Below are positions 1 to 6,400 of a stretch of 6,400 bases of DNA, piece after piece. Source of the DNA: Actinomycetes bacterium. Lineage in GTDB: Bacteria; Actinomycetota; Acidimicrobiia; Acidimicrobiales; Palsa-688. The stretch is from NCBI GenBank assembly GCA_021808665.1, contig JAKBBA010000172.1:1-6400 (forward strand), given 5' to 3'. The notes below the pieces were generated by a model that saw nothing but the letters and a program-made list of their open reading frames with translations, had not been told where the DNA came from and ran no database searches. Each line of letters starts with the position of its first letter. The stretch's first letter is position 1. The position numbers were made by a program, and so were the translations under genes.

Positions 1-572
1 TCAGCTAGGAACATCACTTCGGCGATCTGACGATTTGTGAGTCCCTCGGATATGAGATCGAGTATTCGCCGCTCCTGCGCGCTGAGGTCCCGAAGCTCGT
101 CGGGCTCGTCGGGCGGGTTCCGGAGCCGGTCGAGGACCCGGGCTGTAACTGCGCTGTCCAGGAGACTCTCACCGGCCGCAACTCGCCGGATGGCGGTGAC
201 CAGGTCGCCGCCGCGAATCTGCTTCAGCACGAAGCCCGAGGCGCCGGCCATGATCGATGCGAACAGGGCGTCATCGTCGGAGAAGCTTGTTAGCATGATG
301 CACTTGAGCTGAGGATTGTCCGAGCGGACGTCCCGGCAGACCTCTATCCCTGTGGCGCCCTCCCCGAGGCGTACGTCCAGCACGGCCACGTCAGGTTTGC
401 TTCGAGGAATCTTCTCCAGTGCCTCCTTAGCAGTCGAGGCCTCGCCAACCACGACCATGGACTTGTCGGTCCACAGCAGGTCGCGAATGCCACGCCTCAC
501 CAACTCGTGATCGTCGAGGAGAAAGACTCGCGTCTGAGCGGGGGCGTCGTTCCCGCGGACAGTGTCGGTCAT
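1..572 (-). CDS. DevR/DosR-like NarL-family response regulator (3' end cut by window edge)
   Basis: A two-component response regulator with an N-terminal receiver domain and a C-terminal LuxR-type helix-turn-helix, acting in the cytoplasm as a transcription factor. 190 residues are visible; the frame runs off the left edge without a stop. Receiver domain about residues 15-130: acidic pair D20-D21 (FLLDDHELVRRG), phosphoacceptor D66 (VAVLDVRL), conserved T95 (MLTS) and K117 (FVLKQI). The HTH begins near residue 160 (LSAQERRIL, then SEGLTNRQIAEVMFLA) and is cut before the recognition helix. From memory, the strings PDVAVLDVRL, AGASG, SLLD and SEGLTN closely resemble mycobacterial DevR/DosR, which is about 217 aa, so some 25-30 residues are probably missing. 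The ATG is secure: tandem in-frame stops (TAG TAA) lie at 581-576, just one codon upstream, and D20-D21 must be retained. No Shine-Dalgarno is visible. No partner kinase is in the window. The DevR-like specificity is inference; the NarL-family assignment is firm. Confidence 0.93.
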   Translation of the reverse strand, partial: MTDTVRGNDAPAQTRVFLLDDHELVRRGIRDLLWTDKSMVVVGEASTAKEALEKIPRSKPDVAVLDVRLGEGATGIEVCRDVRSDNPQLKCIMLTSFSDDDALFASIMAGASGFVLKQIRGGDLVTAIRRVAAGESLLDSAVTARVLDRLRNPPDEPDELRDLSAQERRILDLISEGLTNRQIAEVMFLA

Positions 573-607
573 CGCTTACTAGCTTGGCATGCGGGACGGC
601 CCAGGCA

Positions 608-627
608 GAAGGGTCCTTTGGCCCTGC
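608..627. promoter_or_regulatory. Candidate DevR/DosR-type operator upstream of the response regulator
   Basis: The plus strand reads GAAGGGTCCTTTGGCCCTGC. Aligned to the DosR consensus TTSGGGACTWWAGTCCCSAA, it keeps GGG at 4-6, C at 8, W-W at 10-11, G at 13 and CCC at 15-17. The outer flanks and positions 7, 9, 12 and 14 differ. The site is centred about 45 bp upstream of the regulator's ATG, close to where an activator overlapping the -35 region would sit if the transcript has almost no leader. The core lies inside a wider imperfect inverted repeat at 604-628 (ggcag...ctgcc), so a stem-loop is an alternative reading. It lacks a following U tract, which argues against an intrinsic terminator. 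I see no clean TANNNT -10 element. The rest of the 573-701 gap holds nothing else I can support. Confidence 0.55.
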
Positions 628-701
628 CTCACCATCGCCTTTTGATGATGGGATGAGAGATCATGGCAGTGACGCCTGTCGGAAACGATCAACAGCCCGA
701 C

Positions 702-2528
702 CTATACGCCCGGTGGTTGAAGAAGCGATACCGCAATATCGGCGTATCGTGCTCTCAGCCATTCGCCGAGGCTCTTCGCTTGGGCGTCCTGGCGTGTGCT
801 GGCAGCCACTCCGTCTCCAAGCAGGCGAACGATCACGAAGTTGAGTGCTCTCAGGTTGGGCAGCTCGTAGCGGCGCACCTCCATATCCGAGGTTTCCGGT
901 AGGAGGAACTTCAAACGTTCGACGGTCAGGTAGCCTGCAAGCCACCGGTAGGCCGGGTCTGAACGCGCCCAGACGCCGAGGTTGGCGTTGCCCGCCTTGT
1001 CACCTGAGCGGGTGCCGAAGATGGTGCCGAGAGGGACGCGCCGAGTGGGCTCCTCGGCGCCTTCGGGAGGGTCGGCAGTCTCGGCGGCTGCATGGGATTC
1101 GTGGGCTTCGTGGTTGTCGGAAGCTTCCTCCGTGGTGGCGTCGGGTGCGTAGGAGGTCGACTCCACCAGGGTTCGCTCCGAGCCGATCACCACCTCCTGA
1201 TAGACAAGGGGGGAGGGGATCACTGCAGGCCAGAAGACGCCGTAAAGCGTGGCACCTGCAGTCAACCCACCACCGTAGAGGCCCGGGTAGGACGCCAGCG
1301 CGAGCTCGGTCACCTTTGAGGAGAAGGCCCGTCCCACTTTGCGCTCGTCCTTGTCCATGACAGTTATGCGAAGGACCGCCGACGCCTCCTCGTTGGTGGC
1401 AGGGTCCGTCTTGTCGGTGCGCGCGAGAGTGACGTCCGTCTCGGCGAAGGCGTCGCGGCCCCCCGGAATCGACGACCAAAGGGCGCCTTCGACGAGCGCT
1501 GCCTTAGCCTCGATGTCCAGCCCGGTCAGGTACAAGGTGGTGGAGGAGCGCCAACCTCCGGAGAAGTTGACGGACACCTTCGCGCTCGAGGGCGGGGGCT
1601 CGCCTCGAACTCCGGATATCCGCACTCGATCCGGGGCGTCGTCCGAAAGGCTTATGGTGTCGAAGCGGGCGGTGACATCGGGATTGATGTAAGCCGGACT
1701 GCCTATTTCATAAAGCAGCTGTGCGGTCACTGTCCCCACCTTTACCGCCCCGCCGTGGCTAGGGTGCTTTGTGATCACCGAACTGCCGTCTGCGAACACC
1801 TCGGCGATCGGGAAACCTGGGTGCTCCAGGCCGGGGATCTCAGTGAAAAAGGCGTAGTTGCCTCCAGTCGCCTGGGCGCCGCACTCGATTACGTGGCCGG
1901 CGACAACGGACCCGGCTAGCTGATCGAAGTCATCTCGGCCCCAACCATGCCACCACGCGGCGGGGCCTACCGTCAACGCCGCGTCTGTGACTCGGCCGGT
2001 CACGACTATGTCGGCACCACGGGCCAGCGCTTCGACTATCCCCCAACCCCCGATGTAGGCGTTGGCGGTCAACACCTGGCGTTCTCCGAGCGGCTCCCCG
2101 GTCTCCATGTGGCGCAGGTCGATACCGGCGTCGCGCAGTTCTCCAAGGCGGCCCATAAGGTCGTCGCCTTCCACGTACGCCACGACCGGGGACAGGCCCA
2201 GGCGTTCGGCGACTTCGGTCACAGCGTCAGCGCATCCACGTGGCGACAAGCCCCCCGCGTTGGAGACTACTTTGATGCCACGTTCGAGGCAGTCGCCCAT
2301 CACCTGTTCCATTTGGGTTACGAAAGTGCGCGCGTAGCCACCTGACGGCTCGCGTATGCGATTACGGGCGAGGATCAGCATGGTCAGCTCCGCCAGCCAA
2401 TCGCCTGTCAAGAAGTCGATCGGCCCACCGTCGACCATCTCGCGCGCCGCGGAAAGTCGGTCGCCGTAGAAGCCGCTGCAGTTCGCGATGCGTACCGCTC
2501 GCCGAGTGTGCTCCCCGGAGCCTGTCAC
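702..2528 (-). CDS. AtuA-family (DUF1446) acyclic terpene utilisation-like protein, two-domain
   Basis: A 608-aa cytoplasmic protein of the AtuA/DUF1446 family, whose biochemical activity is not established. The family is named after the Pseudomonas acyclic terpene utilisation cluster. The N-terminal DUF1446 core spans about residues 12-455, with recognisable blocks IANCSGFYGDR (14-24), FLTGDWLAELTM (39-50), SNAGGLSP (89-96), ANAYIGGWG (155-163), VVTGRVTDAAL (175-185) and ECGAQATGGNY (215-225). An acidic, Ala/His-containing low-complexity linker (about 460-497) leads to the C-terminal AtuA-like domain (about 498-605), with the signature RSGDKAGNANLGVWAR at 507-522. Length and domain order fit a complete two-domain member. 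The GTG start overlaps the alpha-subunit stop (GTGA) and has an AAGGAGG ribosome binding site 7 nt upstream, so the start is well supported. No signal peptide or membrane segment is seen. It is translated from the carboxylase operon and probably acts on the same acyl-CoA pathway; that role is inferred from context. It is the last gene before a 129-bp gap. Confidence 0.93.
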   Translation of the reverse strand: MTGSGEHTRRAVRIANCSGFYGDRLSAAREMVDGGPIDFLTGDWLAELTMLILARNRIREPSGGYARTFVTQMEQVMGDCLERGIKVVSNAGGLSPRGCADAVTEVAERLGLSPVVAYVEGDDLMGRLGELRDAGIDLRHMETGEPLGERQVLTANAYIGGWGIVEALARGADIVVTGRVTDAALTVGPAAWWHGWGRDDFDQLAGSVVAGHVIECGAQATGGNYAFFTEIPGLEHPGFPIAEVFADGSSVITKHPSHGGAVKVGTVTAQLLYEIGSPAYINPDVTARFDTISLSDDAPDRVRISGVRGEPPPSSAKVSVNFSGGWRSSTTLYLTGLDIEAKAALVEGALWSSIPGGRDAFAETDVTLARTDKTDPATNEEASAVLRITVMDKDERKVGRAFSSKVTELALASYPGLYGGGLTAGATLYGVFWPAVIPSPLVYQEVVIGSERTLVESTSYAPDATTEEASDNHEAHESHAAAETADPPEGAEEPTRRVPLGTIFGTRSGDKAGNANLGVWARSDPAYRWLAGYLTVERLKFLLPETSDMEVRRYELPNLRALNFVIVRLLGDGVAASTRQDAQAKSLGEWLRARYADIAVSLLQPPGV

Positions 2529-4525
2529 GTCCCGCCCTCCTTGACGCGGTCGAGTGTCCCGTCCCCGCCGGCGTCGTGCCCGTCGACGACAACGAGGAGC
2601 TGGCCGGCTCCCACCTGGTCTCCTGGGCCGGCGAGTACCTGGGCGACACGGCCGGGGTGTGGCGCGTTGAGCCTGTGTTCCATCTTCATTGCCTCGATCA
2701 CGACCAGTAGGCTGCCGGCGTCGACCGTGTCGCCAACAGCCACCGACACGTTTACGACTCGCCCCGGCATGGGTGACGTCAACCCGCCTTGGGGGCCAGC
2801 GGAACCCGCCACCGGAAAACGTTCCACGACCCCGAGCTCAACGTCGCCTTCCCGGCCCTGCACCCACAGCTTCGAGCCCTCCTCCGCTACGAGCAGCCGC
2901 CTGTCATCGGAGCCGCCGAGCGATACCCGAACCTCGACGCAAAGCCCACATACGGAGACCTGCGGACGTGAGAGCTTGAGCGATTCGCCGCCGACGCTAA
3001 AGTCGGCGCACCCGTCCCTAGCGAAGCTGTATGTGACCTGCAAGGTCTGCCCGCAATGGGTAAAGGACTCCCGTTCGGGTGGCATCACCGAGTTCCTCCA
3101 GCCGGCGGGGACTTGGCGAAGCACGCAAGCTTGGGTCATCCGACGGAACCGTCTTGCGAGCGCGGCAGCGACGGCTGCCACCGCAAGCTCATCTTTGTCG
3201 ACCGAGCGTGATCGAGGTACACCGCTAACTTCGACGAAGTCAGTGGTCGTTTCCCCCGAGAGAAAATCTTGGCTGCGGAGGATAGCGACCAGGAAGTCTC
3301 GGTTTGTCGTCACCCCCCGGATCCGGGACCGTGACAGCCCGAGGGCGAGACGCCGCGCCGCTTCGACACGACTAGGCGCGTGAGCGATCACCTTGGCAAG
3401 CATCGGGTCGAAGTCGATTCCGACAACGGATCCCGTCTCCACTCCGGACTCCCAGCGCAACGCCGGATGATCCGGCTGAGAGAACTCCACGAGGGTTCCC
3501 GTACAGGGCAGGAAATCGTTGGCGGGGTCCTCAGCGTACAGTCGCGCCTCTACAGCGTGGCCGTCAATCGAAAGGGCCTCCTGGCGGATCGACATAGGCT
3601 CGCCGGAAGCGATCAACAACTGCTCTCGAACCAAATCTACTCCTGTAACGGCTTCGGTTACAGGGTGCTCTACTTGGATACGGGCATTGACCTCCAAGAA
3701 CCAGAAGCTCCCGTTTGCTTCGAGCACGAACTCCACTGTCCCGGCCCCCAAATACCCGACCGCCCGTGCTCCGCGGAGGGCCGCCTCTCCGAGTTGTCGT
3801 CTCAAGTCGGAGCTGACGGCGCCCGACGGGCACTCCTCGATTATCTTCTGGTGCCGTCGCTGGATGGAGCACTCGCGCTCGAAGAGGTGCACGAAGTTCC
3901 CGTGGCTGTCTGCGAGGATCTGCACCTCGACGTGGCGGGCGCCTTGAACGAATCGTTCGAGGAACACTGTTGGGTCCCCGAACGCCGACTGCGCTTCGCG
4001 TGCCGCCGCCTCAAGAGCCCACGGCAGGCCCTCGGGGTCGCCTACCAGGCGCATCCCCTTGCCGCCGCCGCCGGCCGCCGCCTTGACCAGCACCGGGAAG
4101 ACAATCGACGGGTCCCCAGGCGACCACGTGGGCAAGGTGGGTACCCCTGCCTCTGCCATTATCTTCTTTGCGGCAAGTTTGTCACCCATGGCGGAAATGA
4201 CATCCGGGCTCGGACCCACCCAGGTCAGTCCCGCGTCGATCGTGGCTCTTGCAAGCTCAGCTCTCTCCGAGAGGAAGCCGTAGCCTGGGTGCAGGGCATC
4301 GGCTCCACCTCGAAGTGCCGCAGCCAGCACGGCGTCTACGTCTAGATACGTCTCGGCGGCGGTACTACCGGGGAGACGCAGAGCCTGATCCGCCTCTCGT
4401 ACATGCGGCGAGTCGGCGTCGCCATCGGCGTACATCGCGACGGTCTCGATTCCCATCGACGCGGCGGTCCGCATGATCCGCCTTGCGATCTCCCCGCGGT
4501 TTGCGACAGCGAGCCTTTCGATCAC
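2525..4525 (-). CDS. Acyl-CoA carboxylase alpha subunit (biotin carboxylase + biotin carrier)
   Basis: A 666-aa biotin-dependent carboxylase alpha chain. It carboxylates its own biotin using ATP and bicarbonate, then presents it to the beta subunit. Biotin carboxylase N-terminal domain about residues 1-113 (VANRGEIARRI, HPGYGFLSE); ATP-grasp domain about 115-325 with the glycine loop GGGGKGMR at 152-159, RECSIQRRHQK at 217-227 and EVNARIQVEHPVTE at 278-291; C-terminal BC domain about 325-440 with R328 in HAVEARLYAEDP. A linking region (about 470-575) resembles the BT domain of methylcrotonyl-/geranyl-CoA carboxylases and explains the length above a bare BC-BCCP protein. The biotinyl domain (about 583-648) carries EAMKM, with K614 as the biotinylated lysine. 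All expected catalytic residues are present, so it should be active. The GTG start is chosen because VIERLAVANRGEIA is the normal N-terminus and it overlaps the beta stop as GTGA. The frame stays open upstream to 5038, but that part is inside the beta gene. The acyl substrate is not determinable here. Confidence 0.96.
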   Translation of the reverse strand: MIERLAVANRGEIARRIMRTAASMGIETVAMYADGDADSPHVREADQALRLPGSTAAETYLDVDAVLAAALRGGADALHPGYGFLSERAELARATIDAGLTWVGPSPDVISAMGDKLAAKKIMAEAGVPTLPTWSPGDPSIVFPVLVKAAAGGGGKGMRLVGDPEGLPWALEAAAREAQSAFGDPTVFLERFVQGARHVEVQILADSHGNFVHLFERECSIQRRHQKIIEECPSGAVSSDLRRQLGEAALRGARAVGYLGAGTVEFVLEANGSFWFLEVNARIQVEHPVTEAVTGVDLVREQLLIASGEPMSIRQEALSIDGHAVEARLYAEDPANDFLPCTGTLVEFSQPDHPALRWESGVETGSVVGIDFDPMLAKVIAHAPSRVEAARRLALGLSRSRIRGVTTNRDFLVAILRSQDFLSGETTTDFVEVSGVPRSRSVDKDELAVAAVAAALARRFRRMTQACVLRQVPAGWRNSVMPPERESFTHCGQTLQVTYSFARDGCADFSVGGESLKLSRPQVSVCGLCVEVRVSLGGSDDRRLLVAEEGSKLWVQGREGDVELGVVERFPVAGSAGPQGGLTSPMPGRVVNVSVAVGDTVDAGSLLVVIEAMKMEHRLNAPHPGRVAQVLAGPGDQVGAGQLLVVVDGHDAGGDGTLDRVKEGGT
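2536..2542 (-). promoter_or_regulatory. Shine-Dalgarno site for the AtuA-family gene
   Basis: The minus strand reads AAGGAGG, followed by 7 nt and then the GTG at 2528. It lies within the last codons of the alpha-subunit gene. It is the only near-perfect ribosome binding site in the window and settles the AtuA start at the GTGA overlap. It also suggests that this gene can be initiated independently rather than only by re-initiation. Confidence 0.85.
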
Positions 4526-6165
4526 AGCCTGAACACCCCATATCCCGCCGCACCCTTGACCGGTGCGCTGTGACAAGCGGATAGTGCGATAGTCAAGACG
4601 GTTCGCGTGTCCCGGGGGTCGATTATGCCGTCGTCGACTACTCTGCCGGTCGCGTACAGTCCGAGCGATTGCTCCTCGGCAAACGCCTCGACAGCCTCGG
4701 CGCGTAAGCGTTCGGAATCTTCGTCGAGCGACAGGCCGCGCCGTGTGGCCTGCTCGCGACGGACAATAGACATAACACCAGCCATCTGTTTTGGTCCCAT
4801 GATGGCGATCTTGGCCGTCGGCCACAAGAACACGAAACGGGTATCGAAGGCCCTGCCGCCCATGCCGTAGTTGCCGGCCCCGTAACTTGCGCCGAGGATC
4901 ACGGTGACGTGGGGGACGGTCGAGTTGGAAAGGGCGTTGATCATCTGGCTGCCGTGCTTGACGATCCCCCCTCGCTCGTAGTCCTTGCCGACCATGTAGC
5001 CGGTGATGTGCTGCAGGAACACCAGCGGGGTCGAGCATTGGTTTGCAAGCTGGATGAACTGGGCGGCCTTCTGCGCCGACTCCGAGAAGAGCACTCCGTT
5101 GTTGGCGAGGATGCCTACGGTGAAGCCGCCGATCTCAGCCCAGCCGGTCACGAGGGTGTTGCCGTAGGAGGCCTTGAACTCCTCGAAGCGGCTGCCGTCG
5201 ACGATTCGAGCGATGACGTCACGCACGTCGACCGCCTGGCGCAGGTCGGGCGCCATCAACCCGAGGAGTTCGTCTGGGTCGAACAGCGGCGGTTCCGGAT
5301 TCGCGTTGACCGGACCCGGCCCGGCCTTACGCCAGTGCAGGTGCCCTACGACTGAACGGGCGATGCGGATCGCATCCATCTCGTCGACCGCCAGATAGTC
5401 GGCGAGACCGCTCACCGCAGCGTGCATCGCGGCACCACCCAACTCCTCGTCGGCGGACTCCTCCCCGGTCGCCATCTTCACCAGAGGAGGTCCTCCGAGG
5501 AACACCTTGGCTCCGCCGTCGACGAAGATGTTGTAGTCCGACAGCCCCGGCTGGTAGGCCCCGCCCGCGGTGGAGCTACCGAAGACGATCGACACGGTCG
5601 GTATCCCAAGCGCCGACAGTTCAGTGATGTCGTGGAACATCCGGCCGCTCTCCGCGAAGTGACCGAGATTGCGGCGCATGAGGGCCATGGGGTCCTCTCC
5701 TTCCGAGAGGCCCCGAAGGTCGCCGCCAGCCGATTCGACCAGCTGTATGTAAGGCAGCCGGTTGAGCCTGGACAGCTCCAGGGCGCGCATCAGCTTGCGG
5801 ATAGACACAGCGGTCATCGCCCCACCCAGATCGGTCGGGTCGTTGCCGATGATCACGCACTCGGTGCCCTCAACGACTCCGATACCGCAGAGCATCCCTC
5901 CCCCGACGGCGTAGTCGGTTAGGTACCCTGCGAGAGGGCTGATCTCCAAGAATGGCGAGTCCTGGTCGATCAGGTACGACACCCTCTCTCGAATGGGCAG
6001 TTTCCCTCTCGCGCGGAGCCTCTCGGTGGCCCTGGCGCCGCCGCCGCCGGCCGCCTGCTCGGCGAGGCGGTCGAGTTCCGCCAGCTTGGCGAGCATCGCC
6101 TCGCAGCGCTCCTCGAACTGCGATCCGTGCAGGTCGGCTGTGGTTTGGAGCACCTGGCCAGGCAT
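4522..6165 (-). CDS. Acyl-CoA carboxylase carboxyltransferase (beta) subunit, MCC/GCC-like
   Basis: A 547-aa carboxyltransferase that moves the carboxyl group from biotin to an acyl-CoA. It is a crotonase-fold protein with two halves. The N-terminal half (about 45-290) has the first oxyanion-hole region GSSTAGGAYQPGLSDYN (196-212). The C-terminal half (about 300-510) has GILANNGVLF (351-360) and the second oxyanion region GASYGAGNYGMGGRAFDTRF (425-444), followed by WPTAKIAIMGPKQMAGV. The length fits the methylcrotonyl-/geranyl-CoA carboxylase beta family (roughly 530-550 aa), and GAGNYGMGGRA resembles that branch more than propionyl-CoA carboxylase. It departs from the MCC/GCC pattern as I remember it (TAGGAYVPAMSDE; MGGEQAA), so the substrate may differ. 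The ATG directly follows the stop of the upstream TIGR03084-type gene (TAGATG), with a modest AGGG ribosome binding site. Its TGA overlaps the alpha GTG, implying coupled, stoichiometric translation. General function is certain; calling it geranyl-CoA carboxylase (AtuC) would be over-reading. Confidence 0.95.
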   Translation of the reverse strand: MPGQVLQTTADLHGSQFEERCEAMLAKLAELDRLAEQAAGGGGARATERLRARGKLPIRERVSYLIDQDSPFLEISPLAGYLTDYAVGGGMLCGIGVVEGTECVIIGNDPTDLGGAMTAVSIRKLMRALELSRLNRLPYIQLVESAGGDLRGLSEGEDPMALMRRNLGHFAESGRMFHDITELSALGIPTVSIVFGSSTAGGAYQPGLSDYNIFVDGGAKVFLGGPPLVKMATGEESADEELGGAAMHAAVSGLADYLAVDEMDAIRIARSVVGHLHWRKAGPGPVNANPEPPLFDPDELLGLMAPDLRQAVDVRDVIARIVDGSRFEEFKASYGNTLVTGWAEIGGFTVGILANNGVLFSESAQKAAQFIQLANQCSTPLVFLQHITGYMVGKDYERGGIVKHGSQMINALSNSTVPHVTVILGASYGAGNYGMGGRAFDTRFVFLWPTAKIAIMGPKQMAGVMSIVRREQATRRGLSLDEDSERLRAEAVEAFAEEQSLGLYATGRVVDDGIIDPRDTRTVLTIALSACHSAPVKGAAGYGVFRL

Positions 6166-6400
6166 CTATCGCCCTGCTTCGGTGACTGTGCCAGGCCCGG
6201 CGAAAGCCTGTGCTACCGACAGCCAAAGCTGCGCTGTCGCGCCTTCCGCCACTACTGCGGTCCGGGCATGGTGGCGGCGTTGGGTAAATACGAGGGCGAC
6301 GTCAAGGGCCGGCCCGCTGATGACGTCTGCGGCCTCGGGGGGTCCCCACGACCACACTCCGCCGCTGGGAGCGTCGACGTGCAGGCGCACAGGGTTGCCC
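6166..6400 (-). CDS. TIGR03084/DinB-like family protein, C-terminal end only (5' cut by window edge)
   Basis: Only the last 77 residues and the TAG stop are visible; the frame is open at the right edge. The visible part contains VWSWGPPEAADVISGPALD, then VFTQRRHHARTAV and WLSVAQAFAGP near the end. From memory these match the C-terminus of the actinobacterial TIGR03084 family (distantly related to mycothiol-dependent maleylpyruvate isomerase/DinB-like metal-binding proteins). The metal-binding residues would be in the missing N-terminal part, so activity cannot be judged. A GTG at 6390 is an internal valine, not a start, because the in-frame residues before it (GNP) continue the domain. The gene abuts the carboxyltransferase gene with no spacer, which puts it in the same operon. 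Its role in that pathway is unknown. Confidence 0.75.
   Translation of the reverse strand, partial: GNPVRLHVDAPSGGVWSWGPPEAADVISGPALDVALVFTQRRHHARTAVVAEGATAQLWLSVAQAFAGPGTVTEAGR

Noticed and set aside
604..628. Intrinsic terminator after the AtuA-family gene
   Set aside because: The stem is imperfect (bulge plus mismatches) and no U tract follows on the minus strand. The palindrome fits a protein-binding site better.
579..635. An 18-codon leader cistron on the minus strand (ATG 635 to TAG 579) in frame with the response regulator
   Set aside because: It has no regulatory residue pattern, such as runs of one amino acid, and it overlaps the candidate operator. It is probably chance.
663..902. 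Small plus-strand frames at 584-844 and 663-902 at the end of the AtuA-family gene
   Set aside because: Most of their length is antisense to the conserved C-terminal AtuA domain. They show no recognisable product and no convincing ribosome binding site.
3380..4345. A 321-codon open frame on the plus strand
   Set aside because: It lies entirely antisense to the biotin carboxylase coding sequence, whose catalytic motifs are unmistakable. The plus-strand translation has no recognisable domain. Long antisense frames are expected in GC-rich coding DNA.
4526..5038. Extension of the alpha-subunit frame upstream to an ATG at 5038
   Set aside because: The extra residues are arginine-rich, non-homologous sequence read out of frame through the carboxyltransferase gene. 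The family N-terminus (VIERLAVANRGEIA) begins at the GTG at 4525.
6166..6390. A complete 74-aa gene starting at GTG 6390
   Set aside because: The frame remains open to the window edge, and the preceding residues continue the TIGR03084-like C-terminal domain, so this is the tail of a longer protein.

Overview
The window is GC-rich, and every gene I can support lies on the minus strand. The families present (a two-domain AtuA/DUF1446 protein, a TIGR03084-type protein, a 666-aa fused biotin carboxylase/biotin carrier subunit with a separate carboxyltransferase, and a DevR/DosR-like response regulator), together with GTG start codons and short overlaps between genes, point to a high-GC actinobacterium. 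No marker in the window fixes the genus.

Layout in transcription order (high to low coordinates): (1) 6400-6166, the C-terminal end of a TIGR03084/DinB-like family protein, cut by the right edge. (2) 6165-4522, an acyl-CoA carboxylase carboxyltransferase (beta) subunit of 547 aa. (3) 4525-2525, the partner alpha subunit of 666 aa (biotin carboxylase, linking domain and biotin carrier domain). (4) 2528-702, an AtuA-family protein of 608 aa. (5) An intergenic stretch, 701-573. (6) 572-1, a NarL/DevR-type response regulator cut by the left edge inside its DNA-binding domain.

Genes 1 to 4 form a very tight unit. The stop of gene 1 directly abuts the ATG of gene 2, and the beta/alpha and alpha/AtuA junctions are both 4-bp GTGA overlaps. 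They are almost certainly one operon whose promoter lies beyond the right edge. The beta and alpha subunits should make a biotin-dependent carboxylase of the methylcrotonyl-/geranyl-CoA carboxylase architecture. AtuA-family proteins are known from the acyclic terpene utilisation (atu) cluster of Pseudomonas, next to geranyl-CoA carboxylase, so catabolism of a branched or isoprenoid acyl-CoA is a reasonable hypothesis. The substrate cannot be read from the sequence, and the carboxyltransferase departs from textbook MCC/GCC motifs at recognisable places.

The response regulator is a separate unit or a distal operon member. The 129-bp gap upstream of it holds a strong match to the palindromic DevR/DosR binding site, which suggests autoregulation by a DevR-like factor, a hypoxia/redox-type regulator by family analogy. 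This is the most testable new observation in the window. I found no RNA genes, insertion sequences, CRISPR arrays or attachment sites, and no gene-free stretch longer than about 130 bases.
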